Source: JAICQM01 sp963781555 (lineage in GTDB: Bacteria; Chloroflexota; Limnocylindria; QHBO01). From it: a stretch of 64,000 nucleotides of DNA. A program made the translations under genes and the position numbers. Positions 23,668 through 32,255 of this stretch are shown in pieces. Within the stretch, counting starts at the first letter, position 1. Each line of letters opens with the position of its first letter. The stretch spans positions 372,001 to 436,000 of the forward strand of contig CAWAGB010000008.1 of NCBI GenBank assembly GCA_963781555.1. Reading direction: 5' to 3'. The notes under the pieces are model-generated. The model saw nothing but the letters and a program-made list of their open reading frames with translations, made no database searches and was not told where the DNA came from.

Positions 23668-24882
23668 GTGAAGACCAAGCCCCGCGTCTTCCGGCGCCCC
23701 GTCTTCGACGAGATCCTCGAACGCGCGCACGAGGCGCGCCAGTTCATCCAGGTCCTCGCCGGGCCGCGCCAGGTGGGCAAGACGACCCTCGCCCGGCAGG
23801 TGATGGATGCCATCGGGATTCCCGGCCACTTCGCATCCGCCGACGCACCGGACCTCCAGGACGCCGCGTGGATCGAGACGCAGTGGGCGATCGGCCGCCA
23901 GGCGGCGCGCAACGGGGGACGCGCAGGCGGGCTGCTGGTGCTCGACGAGGTCCAGAAAGTGCGTGGCTGGTCGGACCTGGTGAAGCAGCTGTGGGACGAG
24001 GACACCGCCGCGGAGCTGCCGCTGCGAGTCATGCTCCTCGGGTCGGCGCCGCTCCTCGTCCGGCAGGGACTGTCGGACAGCCTGGCGGGACGCTTCGAAG
24101 TTATCCGGGTGACCCACTGGACCTTCGCCGAGATGCGCGACTGCTTCGGCTGGGACCTCGACACGTACCTCTTCTACGGCGGCTACCCGGGAGCCGCGCC
24201 GCTCATCAAGCGCCACGACCGGTGGGAGGAGTACATCCTCGACTCACTGGTCGAGACGACGCTGTCGCGCGACATCCTGCTGCTCAACCGTGTCGAGAAG
24301 CCGGCGCTCCTGCGCCAGCTCTTTCGGCTCGCCTGCTCCTACTCGGGGCAGGTGCTGTCGTACACCAAGATGTTGGGCACGCTCACCGATGCCGGCAACA
24401 CCGTGACCCTCTCCCACTACCTCGACCTGCTGGGTGACGCCGGCATGGTGACCGGGGTCGGCAAGTACGCCGGCTCGGTAGTGCGACGGCGTGCCTCGAG
24501 CCCGAAGCTCCTGGCGCTCAACACGGGGCTCATCACGGCCACGGCGCGCACCACCTTCGCGCGGGCGCGCGCCGACCGCGAGTTCTGGGGACGCCTCGTC
24601 GAGTCTGCGGTCGGCGCGCACCTGTGGGCGCACGCCGATCCAGCCGAGCTTTCGTACTGGCGCGAGGGCAATGCAGAGGTCGACTGGGTCGTCGCGCCGG
24701 GCAAGCTGTTGCGCGGCCACGACCGCCCGGTTGCGCTCGCCGTCAAGACCCGCGGGCCGCGCGGGACGCCTGGGCTGGTCGCCTTCGCCCATGCGCACCG
24801 GGCGCGGCCGCTGATCATCGGTGCGGGTGGCATCGAGCTCGAGGCGTTCCTCGGCGCGCATCCCAGGGAGTGGCTCGAATAG
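23668..24882 (+). CDS. AAA ATPase with DUF4143 domain
   Basis: 404 aa. Walker A is in VLAGPRQVGKTTLARQVMD, Walker B in GLLVLDEVQKVRGW, and a sensor region in MLLGSAPLLVRQGLSDSLAG followed by RFEVIRVTHWTFAEM. The C-terminal DUF4143 part, PD-(D/E)XK-like, shows FWGRLVESAVGAHLWAHA and LSYWREGNAEVDWVV with the E-VDWV acidic pair. The family (COG1373) is widely distributed and often horizontally moved; its role is unknown, with nucleic-acid processing suspected from the nuclease-like fold. An imperfect palindrome with CTCAC-CACA-GTGAG lies just upstream (23630-23643). Confidence 0.88.
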   Translation: MKTKPRVFRRPVFDEILERAHEARQFIQVLAGPRQVGKTTLARQVMDAIGIPGHFASADAPDLQDAAWIETQWAIGRQAARNGGRAGGLLVLDEVQKVRGWSDLVKQLWDEDTAAELPLRVMLLGSAPLLVRQGLSDSLAGRFEVIRVTHWTFAEMRDCFGWDLDTYLFYGGYPGAAPLIKRHDRWEEYILDSLVETTLSRDILLLNRVEKPALLRQLFRLACSYSGQVLSYTKMLGTLTDAGNTVTLSHYLDLLGDAGMVTGVGKYAGSVVRRRASSPKLLALNTGLITATARTTFARARADREFWGRLVESAVGAHLWAHADPAELSYWREGNAEVDWVVAPGKLLRGHDRPVALAVKTRGPRGTPGLVAFAHAHRARPLIIGAGGIELEAFLGAHPREWLE

Positions 24883-24925
24883 TCAACTAGCACTGACAGG
24901 TGAGACTTGGGTCAGGCGTATCAAC

Positions 24926-24966
24926 TGTCAACCCAGGTTGACAACGTCGGCCTGAGGGCATAACAA
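24926..24966 (+). promoter_or_regulatory. Operator and promoter of the HTH/ClpN pair
   Basis: TGTCAACC-CA-GGTTGACA (24926-24943) is a perfect palindrome; its right arm contains a consensus -35 TTGACA (24938-24943). A weak -10 TAACAA follows after 17 bases (24961-24966), seven bases before the ATG at 24974, giving a leaderless transcript. Autoregulation by the encoded HTH protein is inferred. Confidence 0.65.
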
Positions 24967-24973
24967 TCCCGCC

Positions 24974-25201
24974 ATGCCCGGCCCCACCGACAGGCCCCCC
25001 GACGATCCTGCGGCTGCCATGGCGGCGGTCATCGCCCTGCGCCGCCTTGCCGACGGGATGGAGCGCGCCGCGGTCGAGGCGGCATTGCGCCGCGGCTGGA
25101 CGTGGGCGCAGGTGGCACAGGCGCTGGGCATCACGCGACAGGCCGCCCATAAGCGCCACGCCGATCGAATACGCACCAACCGTCTGGAGGACGCCCCGTG
25201 A
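24974..25201 (+). CDS. Small helix-turn-helix protein
   Basis: 75 aa. One clear HTH: GWTWAQVAQALGITRQAAHK near residues 43-62. The N-terminal helix (AAAMAAVIALRRLADGMERA) could mediate dimerisation. Small HTH proteins of this kind are regularly paired with a ClpN-domain protein in actinobacteria and neighbours. It overlaps the downstream gene by four bases (GTGA), so the two are made together. The perfect TGTCAACC palindrome in its promoter is the probable target. Confidence 0.8.
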   Translation: MPGPTDRPPDDPAAAMAAVIALRRLADGMERAAVEAALRRGWTWAQVAQALGITRQAAHKRHADRIRTNRLEDAP

Positions 25202-25698
25202 ACCCGCTTGCCATGCTTCGCCAGATGCGCGCCGTCAAGCAGCTCCTGACCGATGCCGAGCGCGAGGCCCGCGCGATGGGGGACGCAGAGCCGGCCGCCG
25301 AGCACCTGCTGCTGGCCGCGCTCGACCTGCCCGATGGCACGGCGACCCGCGTGCTCGCGACGTTCGGCGTCGACCGCGAGCGCCTGCGCGGGGCGATCAT
25401 CGAGTACCACGCCGCCGCGCTGGCCCAGGTCGGGATCGATGGGGCGACGCTCGGCACCCCGCAGCCGATCGAGCCGGCCAACGGCAGCGGGGTGTACCGC
25501 TCGGCTGCCTCGGCACGCGAGGCGTTCGGGACGATGGCGACGATGGCGCGCCGCGACCGCGTCCTGCTCGGCGCGCACGTCACTGCGGCGGTCGCGGAGA
25601 TGGAGCACGGCACGGCTGCCGGCGTGCTGAGCTTGCTCCGCATCGACCGCCCCGTGCTGGCGGCCGCCAGCCGCGCCGAGATCGCCGCGGCGCGCTAG
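25198..25698 (+). CDS. Clp N-terminal (ClpN) domain protein without ATPase
   Basis: 166 aa made of two ClpN-type repeats and nothing else: AMGDAEPAAEHLLLAALDLP then GTATRVLATFGVDRERLRGA in the first, and a second unit with RRDRVLLGAHVTAAVAEMEH followed by GTAAGVLSLLRID. In ClpA/ClpC this domain docks adaptors and substrates. A stand-alone version could act as a decoy, adaptor or sensor for a Clp ATPase encoded elsewhere. It is co-translated with the small HTH protein. Confidence 0.82.
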   Translation: MNPLAMLRQMRAVKQLLTDAEREARAMGDAEPAAEHLLLAALDLPDGTATRVLATFGVDRERLRGAIIEYHAAALAQVGIDGATLGTPQPIEPANGSGVYRSAASAREAFGTMATMARRDRVLLGAHVTAAVAEMEHGTAAGVLSLLRIDRPVLAAASRAEIAAAR

Positions 25699-25774
25699 GC
25701 GGCCGCTACACTTGCCGGACGAGCAGCAGCAGCGGACGGGCGCATTGACGGAGCAGGGCGAGGAGCAGGCCGAG

Positions 25775-27466
25775 GTGTCAGCGTCCGATCGTGGACGCAC
25801 CGTCCATGGCGAGGCGGCCAACGCGGGACATCGCGTCCTCGCCCCCGACGACGCGGAGGTCGAGGCCTATCTCGAGACTGCGCTCAACGCGCCGCCGCCG
25901 CAGCGCATCGAGACGGAAGCGCCGGAGCGGCCGGACACGGTGGTGGTCCTCGACTTCGGCAGCCAGTTCGCCCAGCTCATCGCGCGGCGCGTGCGCGAGC
26001 TGAACGTCTATTCCGAGCTGCTCCCGCACGACACGCCGATGGCCGAGCTCGAGCGGCGCGGTGCGAAGGCCGTGATCCTGTCGGGCGGCCCGTCATCGGT
26101 CTACGACACCGATGCTCCGAAGGCCGATCCCTCCCTCTGGTCGGGGCGCGTCCCCGTGCTGGGCATCTGCTACGGCCTGCAGCTCATGGCGCACGAGCTC
26201 GGCGGCGAGGTGGTCGCGTCCGAGAAGCGCGAGTACGGGCCGGCGACCGTGAGCCTGACCGATTCCGAGGGCCTCTTCGCCGGCATCGACCGCGAGCAGC
26301 CGGTGTGGATGAGCCACGGCGACTCGATCCTGCGTCCGCCGGACGGGTTCCGGGCCACTGCGCAGAGCGACTCGACTCCCTACGCCGGGTTGGCGGACCC
26401 GGAGCGCGGCCTCTACGGCATTCAGTTCCACCCCGAGGTGGTCCACACCCCGCGCGGCCGCGACGTCCTGCGCAACTTCGTGGTCGGCATCGCCGGGGTG
26501 CGGCCCAACTGGACGCCCGCCAACCTGATCGAGACCACGGTCGCCGAGATCCGGGAACGGGTCGGTGCGGGCCACGTGATCTGCGCGCTCTCCGGCGGCG
26601 TCGACTCGGCGGTGGCGGCCACGCTGGTGCATCGCGCGATCGGCGACCAGCTGACCTGCATCTACGTCGACCACGGCCTGATGCGCAAGCGCGAGTCGGA
26701 GCTGCTGCGCGTCACCTTCGAGCGCGACCTGGGGATGAACCTCGTCATGGTCGACGCCCGCGAGCGCTTCCTGGCGCGCCTGGCGGGGGTCGAGGATCCC
26801 GAGGAGAAGCGGCGGATCATCGGCGACGAGTTCATCCGCGTCTTCGAGGAGGAGGCGGCAACGCTCGGCCAGATCGACTTCCTGACCCAGGGCACCCTGT
26901 ACCCCGATGTCATCGAGTCGAAGACGTCGGAGTCCAAGGCGGCCCAGAAGATCAAGACCCACCACAACGTCGGCGGCCTGCCGGCCGACCTGCGCTTCCA
27001 GCTCATCGAGCCGCTGCGCTACCTCTTCAAGGACGAGGTGCGCAAGGTCGGCGTGGAACTTGGCCTCCCCGAGGCGATGGTCCAGCGCCAGCCGTTCCCG
27101 GGTCCGGGGCTCGCGATCCGCATCCTGGGCGAGGTCACCGCCGAGCGGCTCGACACGTTGCGTGAGGCGGACTGGATCGTCATCGACGAGATCAAGGCGG
27201 CGGGGCTGTACCGGTCCTTGTGGCAGTCGTTCGCGATCCTGACCCCGGTGCGCAGCGTCGGGGTCATGGGCGACGGCCGGACCTACGCCAACGTGGTGGC
27301 CATCCGCGCGGTGACCTCGGACGACGGCATGACCGCCGACTGGGCGCGCCTGCCGTACGAGGTGCTGGCCAGGATCAGCAGCCGCATCGTCAACGAGGTG
27401 CGCGGCGTCAACCGCGTCGTGTACGACATCAGCTCGAAGCCGCCCGCCACCATCGAGTGGGAGTAG
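25775..27466 (+). CDS. guaA: GMP synthase (glutamine-hydrolysing)
   Basis: About 563 aa. The glutaminase half has VVLDFGSQFAQLIARRVREL, the nucleophile Cys in GICYGLQLMAHELGGEVV and HPEVVHTPRG; the synthetase half has the PP-loop ALSGGVDSAVAATLVHRA; the dimerisation tail ends in VVYDISSKPPATIEWE. It aminates XMP to GMP. The family normally starts at the VVVLDFGSQ strand; here ~50-70 acidic extra residues precede it in frame. GTG 25775 has AGGAG nine bases before it; TTG 25745 or 25712 would lengthen the extension. Confidence 0.95.
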   Translation: MSASDRGRTVHGEAANAGHRVLAPDDAEVEAYLETALNAPPPQRIETEAPERPDTVVVLDFGSQFAQLIARRVRELNVYSELLPHDTPMAELERRGAKAVILSGGPSSVYDTDAPKADPSLWSGRVPVLGICYGLQLMAHELGGEVVASEKREYGPATVSLTDSEGLFAGIDREQPVWMSHGDSILRPPDGFRATAQSDSTPYAGLADPERGLYGIQFHPEVVHTPRGRDVLRNFVVGIAGVRPNWTPANLIETTVAEIRERVGAGHVICALSGGVDSAVAATLVHRAIGDQLTCIYVDHGLMRKRESELLRVTFERDLGMNLVMVDARERFLARLAGVEDPEEKRRIIGDEFIRVFEEEAATLGQIDFLTQGTLYPDVIESKTSESKAAQKIKTHHNVGGLPADLRFQLIEPLRYLFKDEVRKVGVELGLPEAMVQRQPFPGPGLAIRILGEVTAERLDTLREADWIVIDEIKAAGLYRSLWQSFAILTPVRSVGVMGDGRTYANVVAIRAVTSDDGMTADWARLPYEVLARISSRIVNEVRGVNRVVYDISSKPPATIEWE

Positions 27467-27470
27467 GCGG

Positions 27471-27935
27471 CTAGGGCGCTTCCTCGCGGAGGCGGTGGCG
27501 GCCGTGCCAGGCGTCGATGGACTCTGGCGTATTCCGCTCCAGCACGAGGTCCTGCTCACCGCGGGCCGGGCGCGCCCAGGCCGGCGCCTCGGCGGTGAAG
27601 ACGTGGACCCGCTCCGGGGGCTCGGGGAGTGGGGTGTCGATGGCGGATGCGAACGGGTAGACCGCATCGGTCGCCGCGTCGAGGGTGAGCCACAGCGCCG
27701 AGCCGCAGCGCGAGCAGAAGCGGGTACGGGTGGCATCGGCGGCCGCATATTCGGTGAGCGCCTCGGCCCCGCTGAGCTGGAGGGTCGAGGATCGGGCAAG
27801 CAGGTTGGCCGCCGCGCCGGTCCCGCCGGCGGTCTTGCGGCAGCGCGCGCAGTAGCAGCGGCGGTACGGCACGGGGGTGCGTGTCTCGACGCTGAAGCGC
27901 ACCGCGCCGCAGTGGCAGGAGCCCTCGAGCAGCAT
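27471..27935 (-). CDS. GFA-family (glutathione-dependent formaldehyde-activating-like) protein
   Basis: 154 aa. The zinc-binding cysteines of the GFA fold are all visible: EGSCHCGAVRFSVE, YCARCRKTAGG and RFCSRCGSALW. Most members are not true formaldehyde-activating enzymes and their substrates are unknown. Its stop is four bases from the convergent guaA stop. Minus-strand TACCAT (27947-27942) lies six bases before the ATG, so the gene is probably leaderless and shares a 32-base divergent promoter with the UPF0182 gene. Confidence 0.88.
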   Translation of the reverse strand: MLLEGSCHCGAVRFSVETRTPVPYRRCYCARCRKTAGGTGAAANLLARSSTLQLSGAEALTEYAAADATRTRFCSRCGSALWLTLDAATDAVYPFASAIDTPLPEPPERVHVFTAEAPAWARPARGEQDLVLERNTPESIDAWHGRHRLREEAP

Positions 27936-27941
27936 GGACGG

Positions 27942-27958
27942 ATGGTAGCGGCTAGGAT
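27942..27958. promoter_or_regulatory. Back-to-back -10 boxes of two divergent leaderless genes
   Basis: Only 31 bases separate two divergent start codons. TACCAT (27947-27942, minus) is six bases before the GFA ATG, and TAGGAT (27953-27958, plus) is eight bases before the UPF0182 ATG. The two -35 regions would fall inside the opposite coding sequences. Confidence 0.5.
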
Positions 27959-27966
27959 CAGCGCAG

Positions 27967-30900
27967 ATGTCATCGTGGTTCGACAAGCTCCTCGAGGAGC
28001 TGCAGCGGCGCCAGCAGGAGGCCGATGCGGCTCGCGAGGGACGCCCCGCCCCTCCGCGCGCGGCACGCTCGAACGGGGATGACGGCCCGCCGCGCGACGT
28101 GCGCGAGGAGCTGGCTCGACGCCGTGCGGCCGGCGGTCGCGGCGGCGGCAGCCCGTTCGGCGGACCAACCAGCGGCTGGGACGGGCGGCGCATCAGGCGC
28201 TGGGTGCTCATCGGGCTGGCCGTCTTCTTTGGCCTCTTCCTGCTGGGCTTCGCCGGAGGCCTGGTGGACCTCCTCACCGACCTCATGTGGTACGAGGCCC
28301 TCGGCCGCCGCGACATCCTGACCACGCGCCTTACCGCGCAGGTCGTGCTCTTCGCCGTCGGCTTCGCCGCCTTTGCCCTGCCAGCGGTGGCCAGCATCCT
28401 GGTCGCCCGTCGCGTGGCGCCGCAGGTGCCGCTGCGGCGCATCGGTACCTTCGAGCTGCCCGACACGAGCGGCGCGGCGCGCTGGATCACCGTCGCCATC
28501 ATTGGGGTGGTGGTGCTGCTGGCGCTCGGCTCGGGCGCCGCCTGGGCGTCCAGCTGGGAGCGCATCCTGCTCGCCATCAATGGCGGCGACTTCGGGACGG
28601 TCGACCCGCACTTCGGTCGCGACGTCGGCTTCTACGTCTTCGACCTGCCCCTGTACCGGTTCCTGCAGGGCTTCGCGGTGACGACGCTGATCGCGATCAT
28701 CATCTTCACCCTCGGCACCTACGCCGCCGGCGCGCTGCGCTGGCAGTTCCGCCTCACTGCCCCGGTGCGTGCGCACCTCTCGGTGCTCGGCGCGCTGCTG
28801 CTGGTGGCCATCGGGATCGGCTTCCAGTTCGATATCGCCGAGCTGAGCTACTCGACCAACGGCTACGAGGCGATGCAGGCAGTCAGCTACACCGACCTCA
28901 ACGCGCAGGTGCCGGCTTACACGATCCTCACCGCGCTGGCCGGCGTGGCCGCGGTGCTGTTGCTCGCCAACATCTGGTTCCGGACGCTGTGGCTGCTCAG
29001 CCTCACCGCCGTGGCATGGATCGCCGCCTCGCTGCTCATCGGCTCCATCTATCCCGGCTTCGTGCAGACTTTTCAGGTCAATCCGAACGAGCAGAACGCG
29101 GAGCGGCCATTCATTGCCGCTCACATCGGCGCGACGCGCGCCGCCTTCGGGCTCGACACCATCGAGGAGCGGCGCTTCACCGGCGAGCAGACGCTGACGC
29201 GCTCGGTCTTCGACGGCGACGCGGCGACGATCGACAACCTGCGTCTGTGGGACTACACGCCGCTGCTCACCACCTTCGGTCAGCAGCAGATTCTGCGCCG
29301 CTACTACAACTTCGCCGACGTCGACATCGACCGCTACCAGATCGGTGGGCAGCAGCGCCAGATCATGCTCAGCGCCCGCGAGCTCGATGTCGAGCGGCTC
29401 GCTGACCAGGCCCGCACCTGGACCAACGAGCGTCTCGTCTTCACCCACGGCTATGGCATCACCGCCGTGCCCGTTGACGCGGTGACGCGCCAGGGAGCGC
29501 CGGACTACCTCGTCAGTGGCATCAACCGCGAGCCGCAGCTGCCCGTCGGGGAGCCACGCATCTACTTCGGCGAGACGACCGACACGTACGTCGTCACCCA
29601 GACCGATACGGCCGAGTTCGACTACCCGCTCAGCGACACCGCCACCGACTCGGGGGCCACGACGAGCTGGACCGGCACGACCGGCGTCGGCATCGGCAAC
29701 CTCCTCACCCGTTTCCTCTTCGCCATGCGCTTCGGCGATCTCAACCTGCTCATCAGCGACCAGCTCACGCCGGACTCGCAGATCCTCTTCCGTCGTACCC
29801 TGGCGGAGCGCGTCCCCGAGATCGCGCCGTTCCTCGCCTACGATGGTGACCCGTACCTCGTCAGCGCCGACGATCGGCTGCTGTGGGTCTGGGACGCGTA
29901 CACCTCGACCGATCGCTATCCCGATGCGCAGCCGCTCCCCGACGGCACGCCGCTCGCCGGCCAGAACTACGTGCGCAACAGCGTCAAGGTCGTGATGGAC
30001 GCGAACGACGGGACGGTCAACTTCTATGCCCTCGACCCCACCGAGCCGATCCTCGCCGCCTACAGCCGCGTCTTCCCCGGGCTCTTCGAGCCGGCAGATG
30101 CCATGCCTCCCGACCTCGTTCCGCACCTGCGCTATCCCGAGGACCTCTTCAGCGCCCAGAACACGCAGTACCTGCTCTACCACCTGCCCGCGACCGATGG
30201 TGGCGCGACCACGTTCTACAACCAGGACGACCGCTGGGCGTTCCCCGTCGACGTCGCCAAGGGCACCGGTGAGCCGATGGAGCCCTACTACGTGATCATG
30301 CGCATCCCCGGCGAGGAAACCGCGGAATTCACGCTCATCCAGCCACTCGTACCGGAGCGTCGGCCGAACATGATCGCGTGGGTGGCGGCGCGAATGGACC
30401 CCGGTGTTTACGGCGAGCGTATCGCGTTCCAGTTTCCCACCGATACCTCGACCCAGGGACCGGCCCAGGTGGAGGCGCGAATCGACCAGGACGACGCGAT
30501 CAGCGGCCAGTTCACGCTCTGGAACCAGTCCGGGTCGCGCGTCGTGCGCGGCAACCTGCTGGTCCTGCCGGTCGGTGACGATGGGCTCGTCTACGTGGAG
30601 CCGATCTTCCTCCAGGCGGAAGGGGCACCATTCCCCGAGTTCGTGCGGGTGATCATGGTCAGCCAGGACCGTGTCGCATTCGCGGACGACGTCGAATCGG
30701 GACTCGCGCAGCTGCTCGGGGAGGAGGCGCCGCCACCGCCGACCGGGGAGCCGACCCCGACCCCGACGCCGGGTGCCAGCGGCTCGCCGGGGCCGAGCGC
30801 CTCGCCGAACCCGCTGCCGTCGGACGCGACGAGCCTCGTCATCGAGGCGCAGCGCCTCTACGACGCTGCACAGGCGGCACTCGACCGCGGCGACCTGGGC

Positions 30901-30981
30901 ACGTATCAGGCACGCATTGACGAGCTCGAATCGGTGCTGGCAGCCCTCGCCGAGATCACCGGAGCCTCCCCGGCCCCCTGA
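27967..30981 (+). CDS. UPF0182 (COG1615) large membrane protein
   Basis: 1004 aa. A basic, coiled N-terminus (WFDKLLEELQRRQQEADAAR) is followed by seven hydrophobic segments between residues ~75 and ~370 and a large extracytoplasmic domain with many conserved Tyr/Asp stretches (LWDYTPLLTTFGQQQILRRY, FTHGYGITAVPVDAV). The tail is a Pro/Thr/Ser linker (PTPTPTPGASGSPGPSASP) and a C-terminal helix pair. The family is found in actinobacteria, cyanobacteria and Chloroflexota; its function is unknown. The stop overlaps the purD ATG by one base. Confidence 0.93.
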   Translation: MSSWFDKLLEELQRRQQEADAAREGRPAPPRAARSNGDDGPPRDVREELARRRAAGGRGGGSPFGGPTSGWDGRRIRRWVLIGLAVFFGLFLLGFAGGLVDLLTDLMWYEALGRRDILTTRLTAQVVLFAVGFAAFALPAVASILVARRVAPQVPLRRIGTFELPDTSGAARWITVAIIGVVVLLALGSGAAWASSWERILLAINGGDFGTVDPHFGRDVGFYVFDLPLYRFLQGFAVTTLIAIIIFTLGTYAAGALRWQFRLTAPVRAHLSVLGALLLVAIGIGFQFDIAELSYSTNGYEAMQAVSYTDLNAQVPAYTILTALAGVAAVLLLANIWFRTLWLLSLTAVAWIAASLLIGSIYPGFVQTFQVNPNEQNAERPFIAAHIGATRAAFGLDTIEERRFTGEQTLTRSVFDGDAATIDNLRLWDYTPLLTTFGQQQILRRYYNFADVDIDRYQIGGQQRQIMLSARELDVERLADQARTWTNERLVFTHGYGITAVPVDAVTRQGAPDYLVSGINREPQLPVGEPRIYFGETTDTYVVTQTDTAEFDYPLSDTATDSGATTSWTGTTGVGIGNLLTRFLFAMRFGDLNLLISDQLTPDSQILFRRTLAERVPEIAPFLAYDGDPYLVSADDRLLWVWDAYTSTDRYPDAQPLPDGTPLAGQNYVRNSVKVVMDANDGTVNFYALDPTEPILAAYSRVFPGLFEPADAMPPDLVPHLRYPEDLFSAQNTQYLLYHLPATDGGATTFYNQDDRWAFPVDVAKGTGEPMEPYYVIMRIPGEETAEFTLIQPLVPERRPNMIAWVAARMDPGVYGERIAFQFPTDTSTQGPAQVEARIDQDDAISGQFTLWNQSGSRVVRGNLLVLPVGDDGLVYVEPIFLQAEGAPFPEFVRVIMVSQDRVAFADDVESGLAQLLGEEAPPPPTGEPTPTPTPGASGSPGPSASPNPLPSDATSLVIEAQRLYDAAQAALDRGDLGTYQARIDELESVLAALAEITGASPAP

Positions 30982-32255
30982 TGCGGATCCTCGTCCTGGG
31001 ATCGGGCGCGCGCGAGCACGCCCTGGCGTGGCGCCTGGCGCGTGACGAGGGCGCCCGGCACGTGCGAATCGCCCCGGGCAATGGCGGCACGCCGGCCTGC
31101 GGGGAGACGGTGGAGGGCCTCGACCCGCTCGACCCTGTGGCGCTGGCACGTCACGTCAGCCGCGAACGCTACGACCTGGTGGTCATCGGTCCCGAGGCGC
31201 CGCTGGCGGCCGGGGTGGCGGACGCGTTAGGTGGCATCGCGCCGGCGTTCGGCCCGCACCGCGCGGCGGCGCGCCTCGAGTCATCCAAGGCCTTCGCCAA
31301 GGAGGTCATGCGCCGCGCCGAGGTGCCGACCGCGGCATCGGTCAGCGTGCGCGGCATCGAGGAGGGCATCGCTGCACTGGCGCGCTGGGCGTCGCCGCCG
31401 GTCGTGAAGGCGGACTGGCTCGCCGCGGGCAAGGGGGTGGTGGTGCCAGAGACGGAGCAGGAGGCGCGCGATGCGGTGCGCGACCTGTTCGCAGCCGCCC
31501 CTGCCGGTGGCACCGTGCTGCTCGAGGAGCGCCTCTCAGGCGTCGAGGTGAGTGCCTTCGCCTTGGTGAGCGGGGAGCACGTCGTTCCGCTGGCAGCGGC
31601 GCGCGACCACAAGCGCCTCGGCGACGGCGACACGGGCCCGAACACCGGCGGCATGGGGGCGCTGACGCCGGTCGCCGGGTTCAGAACACGCGAGCTGGAG
31701 GAGGCGGCCGAGCGCATCTTTGCGCCGGTCGCGTGGCGCCTGGCGCGCGACGGCATGCCGTACCGCGGCGTCCTGTACGCCGGCCTGATGCTCACCGATG
31801 CAGGACCGATGGTGCTCGAGTTCAACGCCCGCTTCGGCGACCCCGAGGCGCAGGTGCTGCTGCCGCTCGTCGACGGGGACCTGTCCGGCGCCCTGCTGGG
31901 CGCGGCGACTGGCGATCGCGGGCTGATGGAGGACTCGATCGTGATGCGCTCCGGCGCGGCGGTCGGCGTCGTGGTCGCCGCCGAGGGGTACCCCGAAGAT
32001 CCGGTGCGTGACCGGCCGATCGGCGGGGTCGATCCGTCGGGGCCGGATGACGGTGGCCCGCTGCTGTACTTCCACGGGGCGACGCGACTCGGCCCGGGTG
32101 GCCACGCCACGACGGGCGGCCGGGTGGTGACGGTGGTGGGGCTCGGCGACGACGTGGCGAGCGCCCGGGCGGTGGCCTACCGCGGCGTGGCAGGCGTGGA
32201 GCTGGAGGGCGGGCAGCATCGGTCCGACATCGGGCAGGAGGTGACCTCGTCGTGA
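30981..32255 (+). CDS. purD: Phosphoribosylamine-glycine ligase
   Basis: 424 aa ATP-grasp enzyme. MRILVLGSGAREHALAWRLA, IGPEAPLAAGVADAL, the ATP-grasp blocks VVKADWLAAGKGVVV and LLEERLSGVEVSAFALV, DHKRLGDGDTGPNTGGMGA and LEFNARFGDPEAQVLLP are all standard. It adds glycine to phosphoribosylamine, step two of purine synthesis. It is translationally coupled to UPF0182 upstream and to an oxidoreductase downstream. Confidence 0.97.
   Translation: MRILVLGSGAREHALAWRLARDEGARHVRIAPGNGGTPACGETVEGLDPLDPVALARHVSRERYDLVVIGPEAPLAAGVADALGGIAPAFGPHRAAARLESSKAFAKEVMRRAEVPTAASVSVRGIEEGIAALARWASPPVVKADWLAAGKGVVVPETEQEARDAVRDLFAAAPAGGTVLLEERLSGVEVSAFALVSGEHVVPLAAARDHKRLGDGDTGPNTGGMGALTPVAGFRTRELEEAAERIFAPVAWRLARDGMPYRGVLYAGLMLTDAGPMVLEFNARFGDPEAQVLLPLVDGDLSGALLGAATGDRGLMEDSIVMRSGAAVGVVVAAEGYPEDPVRDRPIGGVDPSGPDDGGPLLYFHGATRLGPGGHATTGGRVVTVVGLGDDVASARAVAYRGVAGVELEGGQHRSDIGQEVTSS

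Noticed and set aside
27970..31149. A 1059-residue open frame on the minus strand opposite UPF0182
   Set aside because: It is an antisense shadow of a high-GC gene: composition is Arg/Gly/Glu-rich without any domain, while the plus strand encodes a full UPF0182 protein.
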